Source of the DNA: Ciona intestinalis
Lineage: Eukaryota > Chordata > Ascidiacea > Phlebobranchia > Cionidae
Direction: 5' to 3'
Assembly: GCF_000224145.3 (NCBI RefSeq)
Contig: NW_004190506.2
Coordinates: forward strand, 52,030 to 116,029
DNA length: 64,000 nt
The notes beneath the pieces are model-generated. The model ran no database searches, was not told where the DNA came from, and saw only the letters and a list, made by a program, of their open reading frames with translations. Shown here in pieces: positions 1 through 13,024 of the stretch. The position numbers and the translations under genes were made by a program. Positions within the stretch are counted from its first letter, which is position 1. Each line of letters begins with the position of its first letter.

Positions 1-352
1 GAATTTTTAGGCAGGGGAATCCCACTATGCAATACTAAAAGACTATAGAAATTCTTAGCAAGATAATTTCTATTTCTCTGCGCAAAAATGACCTAAGACG
101 TTTTTCTGCATAGCTATAACAAGTGACATAGCCTACATCCACACAAGCATCTTTAAAAACCACTGAATTTCAAGTAAGTAACCACTACTCTTCAGAATAA
201 ATATATTTTATTTGGCAGATTAAAAATAAATTTAAAGGCACCATTGCCCAAAAACATAATTTCACTTGTCACAAAAACTCAAACCTTCTTTAACAACGAT
301 ACTTTCATGTCATAATAAATAATCATATTTTTGTAAATAAATAAATATGCAT

Positions 353-3300
353 TTAACTTGGCACCAACATAATATGCCCTATTCCATGGAACAACTTTTT
401 TCCAACCTCTCGTATGGTCATCCATCTATCATTCAAAGCATCATATATTGTCAACTGACCAGGGCTTGAACTGAAAACAATATAGATTTCAACTTATAAA
501 AATAAATTAAGCAAATACTTATTAAGTGACTATTAGTCTATTAATGCAATGGAATATTGCCTTTACTGAGAAAAATATGCTCTATGTTTTGGGTATATAC
601 CACACTACAGCATGCATAAATCATTTTTGTTCAACGTTTTGACAAAAACCTGCTCAAAACAAAACATAATTTGTGGTCACTGGTCATGTCATTTTGCAAA
701 CCAGATTTTGTGTGCATTAGTAGAGCCCAAATCCCTATCAAAGCCCCTTTACAATTTTGTTACAGAAATGAACTGTCACGGTTATTAAAATATATGTACC
801 ACACCTGCAATTTATCACATATCTTATACCTGCAATAAATTACAATGTGATCCCCAACACAACAAATTGATGCTCTACCAAACTGGCGAGGCACTTTACT
901 TGTGAACAATGTCCACACTCCACTTTCAATCTTCATACATTCACATGAGTTCAGTTCAGTCTTATCGTCCCCAATTCCGCCTATACAAAAACATTGGCTG
1001 TAACAAATTATATTTTATATGGGTGAGGTCTTTGTCGAGGACCCTAGATATTTAGACCAGATTACCAACTGCTCAGCAAGAAAAACAAATGAAAAAGTTG
1101 TATTTCTGGTCATTACAAGAATTTTATTGAACCATTGTTTTTGTCTGCGATCTGTTTATGTTTAAAATAAAAATGACCACAGTATTTTTAACCTATTTTA
1201 GTGGATTATACTATATTCTCATAAACTGGATGTATTAAATAATTCAAATTTTACTAGCACCATATGAAAGATATCTTACCACAAACAAATATTTTATCAT
1301 CCCATACAGCAGCCCCAAATGAAGCCCTTGATTGCACCATATGATTGCCAAGATGCATAACTTTCCTGGTTTTCTTGTATATTTCAACATCAGAGCAGGC
1401 TATAACAAAAAGAAGTACCAGTAGAAAAAGATGCCAAATTTTCAATTAAGTCTAATGGGCTATCCACCATAAATAAATCAGGTAAAACTTATTATTGAGT
1501 ATTCATACAAATAGATATTTAATATAGGTTACAATTTACCTAAAAACATCAATGTTGACCCTTATATTGCTTCTATAATTAATTGTGTACACATATATAC
1601 TAGCAATGCCACCACTTTTTAAAGAACTGTCTCTACTAATCTCCATTAAAAAATGGTGTAAAAATGCCCAATACAAAATATACAGTAACTGAAAAACCTA
1701 CTACATTAAAGGCATATTCAGCAACATAATGTATATTTCAAGACATACCTTTGCTTTGGTTTAATGTCGTTCCTTCTACTTGTTTAAAACCACCCAATAT
1801 GTAAGCTGTGTCTGCATTATAAAAACTGTCTGTTTATACTGAGACACAAATGTATAAATTAAGCATTAATAGCATGAAAATTAGGGTCTTCAATAAAAGC
1901 TTTTCATTTTATCCTTTATTTTTTTAATAAATGAATGTAATTTATTTATCCTCGGGTTGGAAGCAACTAGAGTCGTTATAAAACAGGTGTTCTCTTACAA
2001 GTTCCCACTTACGAAACTTTGTGTCTTTTACTAGTTAAATTTGTACTTTGGTTACTGTTTTGTAGACTTATGACATGTAATACTTTAAAAAGGACTTTAT
2101 AATACACATACAATGTGTTAGAGTAGAACATGGTTGAGATAATGAAAGCACTCACTTATTCACTGAATGCCAAAACCCTTGGGTTTAATTTATCAGTTAG
2201 ACACATTCACACACATTCAGTCACATGAAAGCATATTTGGTTGCTATAATGTTAAGTAGAGACTGCTTTAACTCTCATGGGAGTCTGTCTTTATGACTGA
2301 GTGATCATAGTTGTATACAGGATACACACATCTGTGCTTTGGCATTTCAAGTGTAACGGTTGGAACCCTCTGTTGAATTTGGTCAATTATCAATGGCAGG
2401 ATATTTAAAGCAAACAGCCACGCACCAATTTTACAAATTAATTGTTTCCTCCACTTAAATACCTTTACCAAAACTTGTTTTTATTTCTTTTATTCTATCC
2501 AAAAAAGTGAAATTTTCATTAAATGCAAAAAAGGAAAATACACTAAGTTTTTATACCAGATGAGCCGCTAAAATATTAGTCACAATATGCCTGGTAGCAA
2601 AAGTAACAGAATATTCTTACCTTTATAAGACACAGCCACAGCATTGGTGCGAAATATAATGGCAACATTGGCATAGGTCCATGTATTGAGTGAAGGTGTG
2701 AACATAGATATGTAGTTGGCAAAGAAAACTCTGTTGCCGTGTTGTTTGTAACGTACACCGCCAAACACAAATAAGTCTCCTGGGAATTAAAAACTTTTAG
2801 TTGGTTTTAAACTTTTGACCTAGCAACTAAATCCAGGAACTCGTTAATCCATTCATCCACGTCTCTAATTAAAAAACAAACTATTTAGACCTAACACCAT
2901 TTTTATCTAAATACAATAACCATGTTACTTATTTATCCTCACATGGTGGGGCAAAGACAACTGTTATAACACAGGTGTTTTGTTCCATATATGTGCCACT
3001 TTATGAGTTACTACATATGTTGGTGATATGAAACACATGATATACAAACGTTTCTACTCAGCGCTTAAAGTCTGTATCCATTAAATTAGTCGCACAATCC
3101 ACAAATCACCTTCAATAAAAGTGGCAGCAGATCCTGCAAGATAACATTGTGCTGGCGCCATGTCTTTCCAGCTACGACCGTCGAAGTGTTTTCCTGAAGT
3201 AGTTGGGTAAGAGCAGTTGTTGCTGTTTAGGTTTGGACGATCAAAGCCACCAAAACTACACAAGTGCCCGTCCTGTAAACCCACCACCACATCTGTACCA

Positions 3301-6300
3301 CCCCTGCCTAATAACTGTTAAAACAACTGCAATTTAAATTTAAGTGTGTTACTTATGTAGGGTATATAAGAAATTTAGGATCCTGGTGCTACAAAAATGT
3401 AGCGGAAAAAATTAAGTCGAATCATTCGGTTTGACTTAATTGATTTTGGTCTGTTACATTTTGCACCAGATCCAAAGATCCTTTCTGTATTTTATTATCA
3501 GTTTAGCAACAGAGCTTTTAGGAACAATATGCCCAGTGTGCCAGTTTGCCAAACAGCAACAGAGGTAAAGTGCTTCCAAGTACACTTTCATAATATGATG
3601 AACATATGCTTCCCACATACTAATATACACTAACCTTCATTGAAGACCATTTACATTCATCATCAGCCATTTCCACTTTGCCCATCAACTCAGTACTGGA
3701 CGGAACAAAAACAATGTTTCCAGCTACAAAGATGAAGAGGAAAGACTTTAATAAAAGATTATAACTTAGTTAAACTTATATTTTGTTTATACACTTCAGG
3801 CTCGCTTACAAGTTTTTAGTCTTTTTTCTGTTCAGACAGACTAGTGTTCGAACATGGTAACTTTTGGTTACTATGATGAAACCTAACATCCTAATCACAG
3901 TTGCCGTCAGTTGAAAAATAGGCGAAGATATTTCTACATACTTGGTAAAGTTCCTCTGTATTTCTGAGCAATGAAAGGAGATGGATCAACATGGAAATAC
4001 AAAGCGGAATCTATTGCATCTCTACATACTGAAGAAACTCTCACGAGTTCCTATGAAACAAACATTTCAAGAAGGTTAGGACAAAGAACAAAAGGAAGGA
4101 AATTTTAATAATTCATGAACAGAAAAGCATCAGTTGTTAAAACATGCAATGAATAAAAAGCGTGGTAAAGAGTATGAAATAAAAATTTTAATTACTTGAC
4201 CAGGACCTCCCCCACAAAGAATAGATAGGCTGTGGGCTGTGGTTATAAAACGTGGCTGTTGCACCCAAGAAAACAACTAACTTGGTTCAAAATTTCCTTA
4301 AAGATATATTCCGCATCCAGTAATTGCAAGCGAACGTGCTGAAACATTCTTTGGAAGGAATCTGTTCGTGCGTCAAGATCATACTCTGTCCATCGCATTA
4401 ATGACTCGAACACAACTGTCTCAGATTCCACCTGAAGTTTAATTAAACCCAAGAATAATTATCACCAAGTATATGGTTGTCTAAGTTGTCAGCCATTCAT
4501 TAAAATGTTTTTTAAATCGTAAAAAAAACACTAAAAAAGTTTGATACGTGATAACTCATAGGCGGTATGAGATATATAAAACAGAACACTTGTGTTATAA
4601 CAACTGTCGTTGCATCATTAAACGAGCTAAATTAGTTACATTTATTCTTCCTATTTAGTCTTATTGCTGTTGGGATTCGTGTTAAGTTTGTTTTAATATT
4701 TAAACTGAATTGTTTTAAAATAAAGACAGTTCTGTCATATATATAGAATGTTACGTTTGTATTGAAACTGACAAAAAAAACATATTTTTGCTTTTAAACT
4801 CACAATTAAATCTTCTGATTTCAGAATTTTTTCAAAGTCCTCAAGTTTTATCTCACAGAAGTTGTCTTGCACACAAACGGTATCAAAATTTTCAAGGCAA
4901 CATTCTTCTGCCTTCTTCATGAGATTTTCCAACGAATAAAGTCGACCAAGGTTGTGGAAATGTAAGCAGTTCTCACCAGATATTTCATCGAATAAATATT
5001 CAATTATAAGATTGAGAAGATCTGAGGAAAATAAAATACCAGTTTTATTTTTAAATTTTATTATGGCTGTAAGAATCCATTAGTATCTGTTTTTTTTTAA
5101 ATTTACTTTAAAAAAATTTAAACTATATTATGCAATATAAATTATAAATTATTCAAATTAGGTTGTGGAAGATGAATACCTGTTTTATTTGAAATTGTCA
5201 TTACGATTCTAGCTTAATTTTTGTCAATTTCATTATTGTATGGTTATGGCTTGGAGTTTTTTATAGTTTTTTTTCTATATCTGCCAACAACATGAATAAA
5301 GGAATGTAACTTTTTTAGCCTTGCGAGACAGGGTAATGACAGCCACATTCATAAAAATGCATTGAACAGTTTATGCAATGTAATCCATGGGACCCATTAA
5401 ACCCTAGAGGTTAAATAAATGAAAATGTTCTGAAAAGTTTTAAAATTTAATATGCCATTAATTCCAAACTTATTAAACAAAATTCACACCTTGTATTTGC
5501 ATAAGAGAAGCAGTGTGTAAAACTGCTTGTACATTTTCCACAGACAACTCAATTGTATCGGTGTAAATAAAGTCAAGAACTTGTGCCATTGCTCTCTTGT
5601 TGATTCCTTTTATTTCAATGATTTTCTTAAACTGCTCGGACATCTGAGAATAAAAATAACATTATTGTTTAGGACTTCTATTGCATGCCTCGCTTTTGAA
5701 CCTCAACTTTACAGAATAGAACATCTATTTTCATACTTTTCATACAGGTATGTGATTGACTTTCATTTTTTCTATATGACTAACAGTTTAGGGAACCCCT
5801 TAGATTAGTAAAAGAATATATCAATTTATCAAACAGTTTGATTTGACTTTTTCATTTCGGATCCAAAGATTATATACACTTGGTATTTTTTAGATTCTTG
5901 TATGGTTGCTAACAAGACATTAGTGACCATTAGGTTGGAGCAATTGCCCTGAAATGTTTTGCCCAACATTAAATACAGTTACTGCTCATATCTTTAAAAT
6001 GACAGTCGTTATCATATGAACAGAAGGTCGCATTTGGAACTCACACGAGTTGTAGTTAAAGACCTTTAACTAATCTTTTAGCGGCTATTTTGTTAAAAAA
6101 GGGAGTCTATCTCCGAAACTTCGACCGTCATCCGGCAAGACTTCATAATGTAGTCTCGTGGTTTTCATGCCAGATGGGTTTACATTATGCCTGGTAGCAA
6201 AAGTGAGGGCTAAAATACCTTTGTTGAAAACATCTTGTTAAAATATTCGCTGCTGGCAGACAAGACACATCGGTGGGCGGGAAATTCTTGTCTTTCCACT

Positions 6301-6375
6301 AATATTGTGACATCACAGTGAAGCTTATTGCCTCTCTGCCTGGAATAATATTCCAAGTTGTAATATTTTACATGA
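353..6375 (-). CDS. BTB-BACK-Kelch protein (KLHL-type), 5' end unresolved
   Basis: Likely substrate adaptor of a Cullin-3 ubiquitin ligase, by family knowledge. Exons: about 6219-6375, 5490-5643, 4804-5021, 4282-4431, 3942-4050, 3635-3723, 3110-3314, 2621-2779, 1280-1399, 830-980, 353-470; all join in phase and stop at 353. The first exon encodes the BTB core (CDVTILVERQEFPAHRCVLS), the second the BTB end (MSEQFKKIIEIKG... LDFIYTD). Exons 3-5 are the BACK domain (FESLMRWTEYDL, MFQHVRLQLLDAEYIF). The remaining six exons are Kelch blades, with GG pairs (SFGGFD, VFGG, FVCGG) and W residues. About 490 residues follow the internal Met at 5643; the true start lies upstream of 6375 and was not found. 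A minus-strand AATAAA lies near 208-213. The KLHL orthologue cannot be named by eye. Confidence 0.9.
1017..1075 (+). repeat. GGTGAGGTCC-type repeat
   Basis: Family: TGGGTGAGGTCCTTGTCAAG, GGGATTTAGGCCAGATT, often with a companion end GGACCTCGCCCACA on the far side. Class unknown. Confidence 0.6.
1925..2022 (-). mobile_element. SINE 3' fragment
   Basis: Tail plus TTATTTATCCTCGGG, GTCGTTATAAAACAGG. Confidence 0.65.
2927..3025 (-). mobile_element. SINE 3' fragment
   Basis: TTTATCCTCACATGG, CTGTTATAACACAGG, GAGTTACTACATATG. Confidence 0.65.
4196..4245 (-). repeat. GGTGAGGTCC-type repeat end
   Basis: CCAGGACCTCCCCCACAAAG. Confidence 0.5.
4548..4622 (+). mobile_element. SINE 3' fragment
   Basis: GATAACTCATAGGCGG, ACACTTGTGTTATAACAACTG. 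Confidence 0.6.
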
Positions 6376-6957
6376 CTAAAAAAGGAACCTTTTTAGGCAT
6401 CAGGTTAAAACCTTGTGTAAACGTCTTGAATTTTGGGGTAATATGGGATACCGCTAGCACATATTATTCTGTATTTCTTAGCCAGGTTTTAACAGTTAAC
6501 ACCGAGTAGTTAGAGTACAGTAAAATTCTGTAGATATTCTTTACTTAAGCCGATAAAAGAGAATAAAAACATGGTCTATCTTAGTCTATCTTATCTTACC
6601 CCAAGCTATTATACTACTTATTTAAACAAATTAGAACAATACTCCAACTTACATTTGTAGTGCTTGCATGGTGTTGTTGCAATGGTCGTAAACTCTTAAC
6701 TTACTCACAGACATATTTTATATATAAGCTTAACTTTCTTCAACTACTACTTTGAATATGAATGTTAAAACGCCACAAGATAAACTGGTATCGTATCCGA
6801 TTGCGACATGTCTGCACTGTGTCAAATGTGCTGTGAAGTCTGTTTATTTCGTTACACAAGGGAAAATCCCGATAGGGGAAAAAGGCAATTATGTCTAGCA
6901 TGAAAAAGCTCGAGAGTGCACGATGCGGCAATTCATCGACAACGATTAAATACAATT

Positions 6958-7200
6958 TGTTTTATCGTCGCGTGGCGGAAAAACACAGTCGTTATAACAT
7001 GGATAATGTTCTGTTTTATAAATCTAGTGCCAGGTTACTTCTGAGTACGTGCGTGCGGTTGTAGCTAAACTGTGTTTAATTTTGAAAGAATAAATAAATG
7101 AATGCAACTTATTTATCCTCGCGTGACTGAAAAACGGCTGACGTTATAACACGCGTGTTCTGTTTCATATTCCTCATGGCCGCTTACGAATTACCGCTTG
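6958..7200 (-). mobile_element. Two tandem antisense SINE 3' fragments
   Basis: Copies at about 6958-7052 and 7085-7200, each with TCGCGTGGC/TCGCGTGAC and GTTATAACA motifs. Confidence 0.65.
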
Positions 7201-7344
7201 TGCATATTATATCTTAGTTTTCGTATCAAAAATATGTATGGTTGGCTATTTAAACAACCCATAAGGGAACACAGCTGGAGCACTTACAGTTCTCTGTACA
7301 TACACACATTTAAACCATAACTGCAAAACTACACGATTCGGAGT

Positions 7345-7350
7345 TTTATT
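7345..7350 (-). terminator. Poly(A) signal of the TSP1-trypsin gene
   Basis: AATAAA on the minus strand, 30 bases after the TAA stop at 7380. Confidence 0.6.
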
Positions 7351-7379
7351 TAAAGGGCCATTACAACGAGATTCAAGTT

Positions 7380-10300
7380 TTACTGCAGTGTGTTTTGTAT
7401 TGAACAACTTCCTCTAAAGTCTCGAATCCTTTGTATTTCTCCTCGTGTGGTCTCTCGTATCCATGGTTCATATGCCAGGACTTTAGTGTATACACCAGGC
7501 CGACCAGAAGCCCCACAGTTAGCAGTACCGTAGGAAGTTATACCAGCAATGTACCACGAACATGTTGAACACCTTTGACACATTAAAGGTCCTCCGCTGT
7601 CGCCCTGCAACAAAACGCACACATATCATTTAACAAAACGTGTATTTACATCAAAATTCTTGCCGGGTGGCAGAATGAACGTCGGAGTGTGCTACTTTTG
7701 TTTTGTATGATATCAAAAAAAAATATAAAAAAGAATAAAAGCCGCTAAGTTTTTGTTTAGGAACAGACAAACCCAAAATTGTGACAGCCTCGACCCTTAA
7801 ACCTGACATTCTCTGTCTCGGATTACCCAGGCAATTATAACTACAATACCACTCTACACAGTTATATAACCTACCGCACAAGTATCTGCACCCCCTCTTA
7901 ACCGACCAGCGCATATCATCGTAGTTTCGTTCAGTTTATCAGCGTTTGGAATACGGAATGGGTCGCCAGGTGCTTGGTCATACGCATAGCGGCATACGTC
8001 CATGTTCAAATTACGAAGTCTCACTTGCTGTAGCGTATTGCTCGGACGTAAATCCGCTGGATCAGCTGTAGTAAAATAGTTATACATGTATAGCTAATTT
8101 ACCTTTGCGTGGTGGTGTAAGGACAAGGTTATAACACAAGTGTTCTGTTTTCACTATCGGTTCTCTAAATTTGTGTTGACATATTAAAATTCAACTGCGT
8201 AAGGGCAAAGTAGTCGCAAATCTAAGGCTGGACTTTAGACGGAAACCCATCGAAACGTCGTTTCATGAGCTGCATGTCACTTCGTTTAAACCCAAATGCA
8301 ACAAATTGACTGAGATTATATGCTCTGCATCTGCTTAAGTAATTTTGGAACACTTGTTTATGGAACGCCTCATGATTGTGCGTGTCACCCTTTACATATA
8401 TTTGGCATACAATTAACTCACTTGCTCCCCACCCTGCAGCGAAACACTGCGTATCGTCCGGTGTCTCTTCGTTCCAGGGAAGACAGACCGGAGCAATGTT
8501 TGTCTCCGGGTTGAACTCGAATGGTTCCTTAAACTAAAAAAAATTCTGGGAATGAGAGATTCTAGGGTATGGGGTAACGAGCCAATTGTTATTTAAATAT
8601 TTTTTAAATGACGAAGAGAATAAAATCAACAGTTGGTAAAACACGCTATGGATACAAGGTGTGTGAAAGAATGTCAGTTAAACAACGTGGCTGTTGCATC
8701 CAAATACATACGATTTACCAACGGCAATAATACGGTTATGTATTACCTCAAGCAATGAAATATCATTCTCCAACCAGCTAGAGAAGCCTTCGTGTTTGTA
8801 AACCTTATGCACGTATCTTGTCTGCGAAGCAATCGCAAGGATTTGCCGTGGACCGGTGAATGTTCTGTAACAGCGAAACAGTTTTATTTAAAGACCTTTT
8901 TCACTTCGCGCGGCGGAGCAACGGCAGTCGGTATAACACGGGTGTTCTTTTTTATACTCCTCGTGCCCACTCACGAGTTAACCTTTTTTCTGTATGGTTG
9001 ACAGCTTGGACAATCTTTAAGGGAGTTTCAAGAAAAAACATTACAAAGTATTTTGGTTTACTTACAGAATACAATGAGTGGCAGTGATCGCCCAACGACT
9101 GTGAATTAAACTTGCTCCACACGAAGCAAACGATCCACCTCTCGGGTTTCCCAATCTTAATCTTAACTAGAATAGATTGCTAAAGTTATAAAGTCTGCAG
9201 TTAAAAATACTTGGTTCAACTTGTCTGTGCCAATTTGGTACTTTTGTGCCTTTAACTGAATGAATGTTTGTTTATTTATTTAATCTAGTGTTGCGTGCAA
9301 TGATATAGACGTGATAACACATTCGGGTGATGGCAAAGCCCAGAAACCAGTATATACCCTTCGCTTTAGAGGCGGGAGCTCTTATTACTGGGTAACGAGC
9401 CAAATAAGTACGGACATGATACTTTGTACTTTGAGCTAAAAGAATCCATAAAAAAACATATAAATTAAACATTTCGACTAAAAAAATTGTCATTAAATAT
9501 AATTGTCCTAAAAATATAATGTTTGAAAGCACCAAAGGCGTTACCAGCGCAAATATAATTTCGAACCATCGACTACACTTACCATCCACGGCCATGACCT
9601 TTTATCCGCTGCCACCCCTCCCACTATATCGTTGTCATTCCCGAAGAAACTACCGCAGTTTTCATTATCAGGTGTGCAACATTTTGTGTTGGTTCCATAC
9701 CTTGGGAATGAACCGCGTGGACAACTCTCTGTGGAAAAACACAGTGTGGATTGCTTGGTCACTATAACGAAGTTCAAGAATGAATGAATGTAACCTTTTA
9801 TACTCGCGTGGCGGTGCAACGAACGTTATTATAACACGTTATATTTTGTTTCATGCGTGTGTGTTCCACGTACATAAACCTTTGTGGGTGATTGCTTTAT
9901 CTGTTCTTGTCTGCGGCTGACTATTAGAATAATCCAATACTGACCACCGGTTGGGGGACATAATTAAATGTTCTGATCAAGGACACACGCCCACAATGGT
10001 AGCAACATTAACCCGATATTATTTGGATATATGGCCACAGTGGGACCGGGCCAAGAACTGCAAAACAACAAACTATTTGTATCTATCCAACACCCCCTTA
10101 CTTGGTGGGCAGTCCATATTCTTGCAGTCTTCATATTCCATCTGTGTCTTGATGCATATAAGCGGGTTATTCGGTGGGCAAACCCGTCTCCTATGCCGTG
10201 TACCCCAACCGCACGTACGGGAACATGAACTCCAATCTAATATGCAGTTTAATGTGAAGAAAGAAATTAACAAGCAGCGCCTAAATGACTTTGGGGTTTA

Positions 10301-13024
10301 CATTCATTACTTTACTGAACCTACAGGCGATTGCCTGGGCCTTCAAAAAATGTAGGGCCGCCGGCTGGCCTGATAACGATAAGACCGGTCGCATCCTCTT
10401 CACTTTACGGTACTGCGCTGACGCCATTGTTAAAAGTGATATACTGTATGTAACTGTGTTATATCAACTGAATAAACAAGTAACATATGTAAAGACATAC
10501 ATACAACCTGCCCTCGTATGGTATACAAGATATAAGGACCCATGCCAATGTAATAAGTTTGTATTTACTTCTACATTCCTGTGTGTTGCATGGGACCTCC
10601 ATGTTGGATGAGAGGCCGCATCTATCCTCTACATTGGAGCAATCCCGTTGTCTGTATTTGACACCACCGCCACAAGTTAAAGTGCATGGTGTCCAACTTG
10701 ACCATTCTATGTAATTAAACAGTATCATATTGTGGTTGTATTATACTTAAAGCTTGGTTTTAACTGCAGGCTCATACTATCCTATAAACAGATACATAGT
10801 GTAAAAATACAGATATATTTTATAGATGTATATAGGTACGTTATAACCAGGGCTAGACTTAAACTTTATAGTTTAATGCACTAGAACTACGTTTCGAAAG
10901 CGTAAGCAGTTGGTGTGATACTTCAAAGTCCTAACTAGTTCAGTGTAAAACATACTTTACAATAAACATAAATGTAAGGATGGCTTACTAGTTTGACAAG
11001 AACATGTCCGATCGCACATTGAGCAAGTTTTGGGGCAGTAACGAGTCATTAGTGTTGGGGAAATCTGGCACCAAACTTTATACGTTTCGCAATCTGTTTC
11101 TGACATCTCATTATCGCAAGATCTGTATATATATAAACGAAAGAATTAATTGATTAAGCTTATTTTTTCTCGCTTTCTGGAGTAACGTCAGTCATTCTTT
11201 CTGAAGCATCTTATCTCAAACCCCTCGTACCAGCTTACAAGACACATATGTAACGGACATTATGGAATAGTTTAATTTAAACAGAGTCGTTAAAGTACAC
11301 CCAAATCTCAAACAACCAATGAAACAAGTCTTGGCGTTGGGTTAATGGACCAACTCTGGTTTAAATCTTATGTTTTCGTCATGGACCTCACCCATATAAA
11401 ATCTATAGTGTTGTGCTATTTTATGAACGTGCGCCGCCGTGGCATCAGTGGTTATTAGCGCGCCTGCCTATAACCCAGAGGTAATTGGTTCAAGGCTCGA
11501 CGTTGCTACCATTGTGGGCGTATGTGTCCTTGGGCAAGACACTTAACAACAGTTGCTCCAACCCAGTGGTCACTAATGGGTTGTCCAAGTTATCAGCCAC
11601 GCATAAAAAAAAATCAAAAATAATAATCACCCACAAAGTAACATACATGGTAACTGGTAAGTTGGCAAAAGGTGTTAAATCCGTGCGATAACAACTGTCG
11701 TTTTCCGGCCACGCGAGGATAAAGTAAGTTACATTCTTACATTCATTTATCATAATGGTATTACCACACTTACTTGCATTCAACCCAGCAAGCTTCTATC
11801 TTCTCCGTTTCCCCAATACAACCTACGTCATCGCATGTTCTTGTCATTGTTTGGTTCCCCCAACCACAAGTAGCATTGCAATCGTCCACAGCTTCCCATG
11901 GTGACCATTCTTAAAGGGGATTTATTATTGTATTATAGCTATATTGTAATTTCGTTCCTATGGACTCTATATAGTAGGCTTGGCATAAGATGGTTGATGT
12001 TTTCAATATATTTTTTGTCCCTTTTGGTAGATAAATATAGAAAATTCAAAGAAACAAAAACTACATCCTCACGACTCCCATAGACCGTATTATTTGTTTA
12101 AAACATGGTCAGGATATTAGGAGAATCTTTGCTACAGGTGTCCCGCCTTCCCCCACCCCACTGTACTATAATTAAACTGTAATGTCGATCATATTGTTGC
12201 TATATAGTAGATTTAGGGTAACATGTTACATGTTGTCATTCTACTATTTACAAAATTAGATGAACTTTTCCTCGCAACTTTAAAAGAACGTTTTAACTAA
12301 TAAATACACGACTGGAAAATATGGAATATTACGTGCCAACCGCAGACATCCTTTCCGAAAGCCCATATACTAGTGTTTATCTACCCGTAAGCATGCTCCA
12401 TAGTTGCCCCCTTGCACATTGCGCAACAGTTGATCTGTGTTATAAACCGCCAAACACAACTTTATAGTTTTCTACATTAACATCCACACTACCTGGACAA
12501 GGCTGTTCATTCAAACAATCCTCTTGTTGGAAATCTTCGCAACCATCGCAAGTATAGTCGCACTCTCCAGCGCCCTCGCATGGCCTGAGTCTCTCCCGAA
12601 TCCCGACACCACAGTCGTTGGAGCATTCAGACCATTCTTGCCATTCTCCCCAATACGAATCTAAAATAAACCAATATTTTATTTAAATATAGCACATTGC
12701 GGTAATACGATACATGTTTTCATACTCTTTTATCTTTTAATTTGGTAGTAAACAGAGAATATTTACAGAGTTATATAACCGTACCCTCACACGTCCCTAA
12801 AACAGCGTTGTTAATTGTTCAAAGCACACTTAAACGTCCTGTTGCAGTTTGCTATAATTTCAGTTTTTTTGCATAATGAGGCAATTGCATGAGTTATAAC
12901 ATGAACTACTGTAACCAGAACTCTTAATGATAAAGTATGAAACCGCTTACATACCTACGTTATCTTGTGCTGATACTATACAGCAGATAAAGCACAAAAC
13001 CAGACACACCTTAATTCGATACAT
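7380..13024 (-). CDS. Secreted TSP1/ShK/trypsin-domain serine protease
   Basis: Exons: 12955-13024, 12493-12660, 11774-11909, 10989-11122, 10569-10706, 10102-10236, 9583-9728, 9066-9166, 8747-8864, 8422-8527, 7875-8065, 7380-7604. They sum to 1668 nt in one frame (555 residues). Order: signal peptide (MYRIKVCLVLCFICC...), TSP1, TSP1, a Cys-rich ShK-type module (CPKTCSMC), TSP1 (WSSWTPCTLTCGGG), TSP1 (WSSCSRTCGWG), a linker with four Cys, then a trypsin fold. Activation site is IVGG; the triad is H in ATHC, D in NDISLL, S in GDSGGP. Asp at the position six before the Ser (ADTCAGDSGGP) predicts cleavage after Arg/Lys. So the enzyme should be active, extracellular and zymogen-activated. Start chosen because the signal peptide begins there. 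The physiological substrate is unknown. Confidence 0.92.
8093..8160 (-). mobile_element. SINE 3' fragment
   Basis: GGTTATAACACAAGTGTTCTG; in a protease intron. Confidence 0.6.
8900..8992 (-). mobile_element. SINE 3' fragment
   Basis: CAGTCGGTATAACACGGG and CTCGTGCCCACTCACGAG; starts 36 bases from a protease exon. Confidence 0.65.
9781..10015 (-). mobile_element. SINE, antisense, body plus head
   Basis: GTGGCGGTGCAACG body, then head CGCCCACAATGGTAGCAAC. Confidence 0.65.
11325..11410 (-). repeat. GGTGAGGTCC-type repeat
   Basis: GGCGTTGGGTTAATGGACC and ATGGACCTCACCCATATAA. Confidence 0.6.
11434..11770 (+). mobile_element. Full-length tRNA-derived SINE
   Basis: Reference copy for the family. 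Head has pol III A-box (TGGCATCAGTGG) and B-box (GGTTCAAGGCTC), then GTGGGCGTATGTGTCC, an A-rich spacer, and a body ending GGCCACGCGAGGATAAAG and (TTCA)n-type tail. Layout fits the composite SINE described in Ciona (Cics-1), by memory. Confidence 0.8.
11970..12170 (-). mobile_element. MITE copy (G-rich TIR family)
   Basis: Family description: about 200 bases, ends TAGTAGGGTGGGGGAAGATG / CATCTTCCCCCACCCTACTA, flanked by TA. Plus orientation is taken as TTTAGCACATAATATC on the left and AGAATGAAAAGG on the right. No coding capacity. This copy is reversed and diverged on its left end. Confidence 0.8.

Noticed and set aside
6740-6955. Minus-strand frame reading VDELPHRALSSFF, superficially like a BTB segment
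   Set aside because: The true BTB core is at 6219-6339 in phase with the next exon; this frame lacks the CDV motif and splice sites.
9951-10611. Plus-strand open frames of over 100 codons
   Set aside because: They are shadows of the antisense TSP1 exons and of a SINE.
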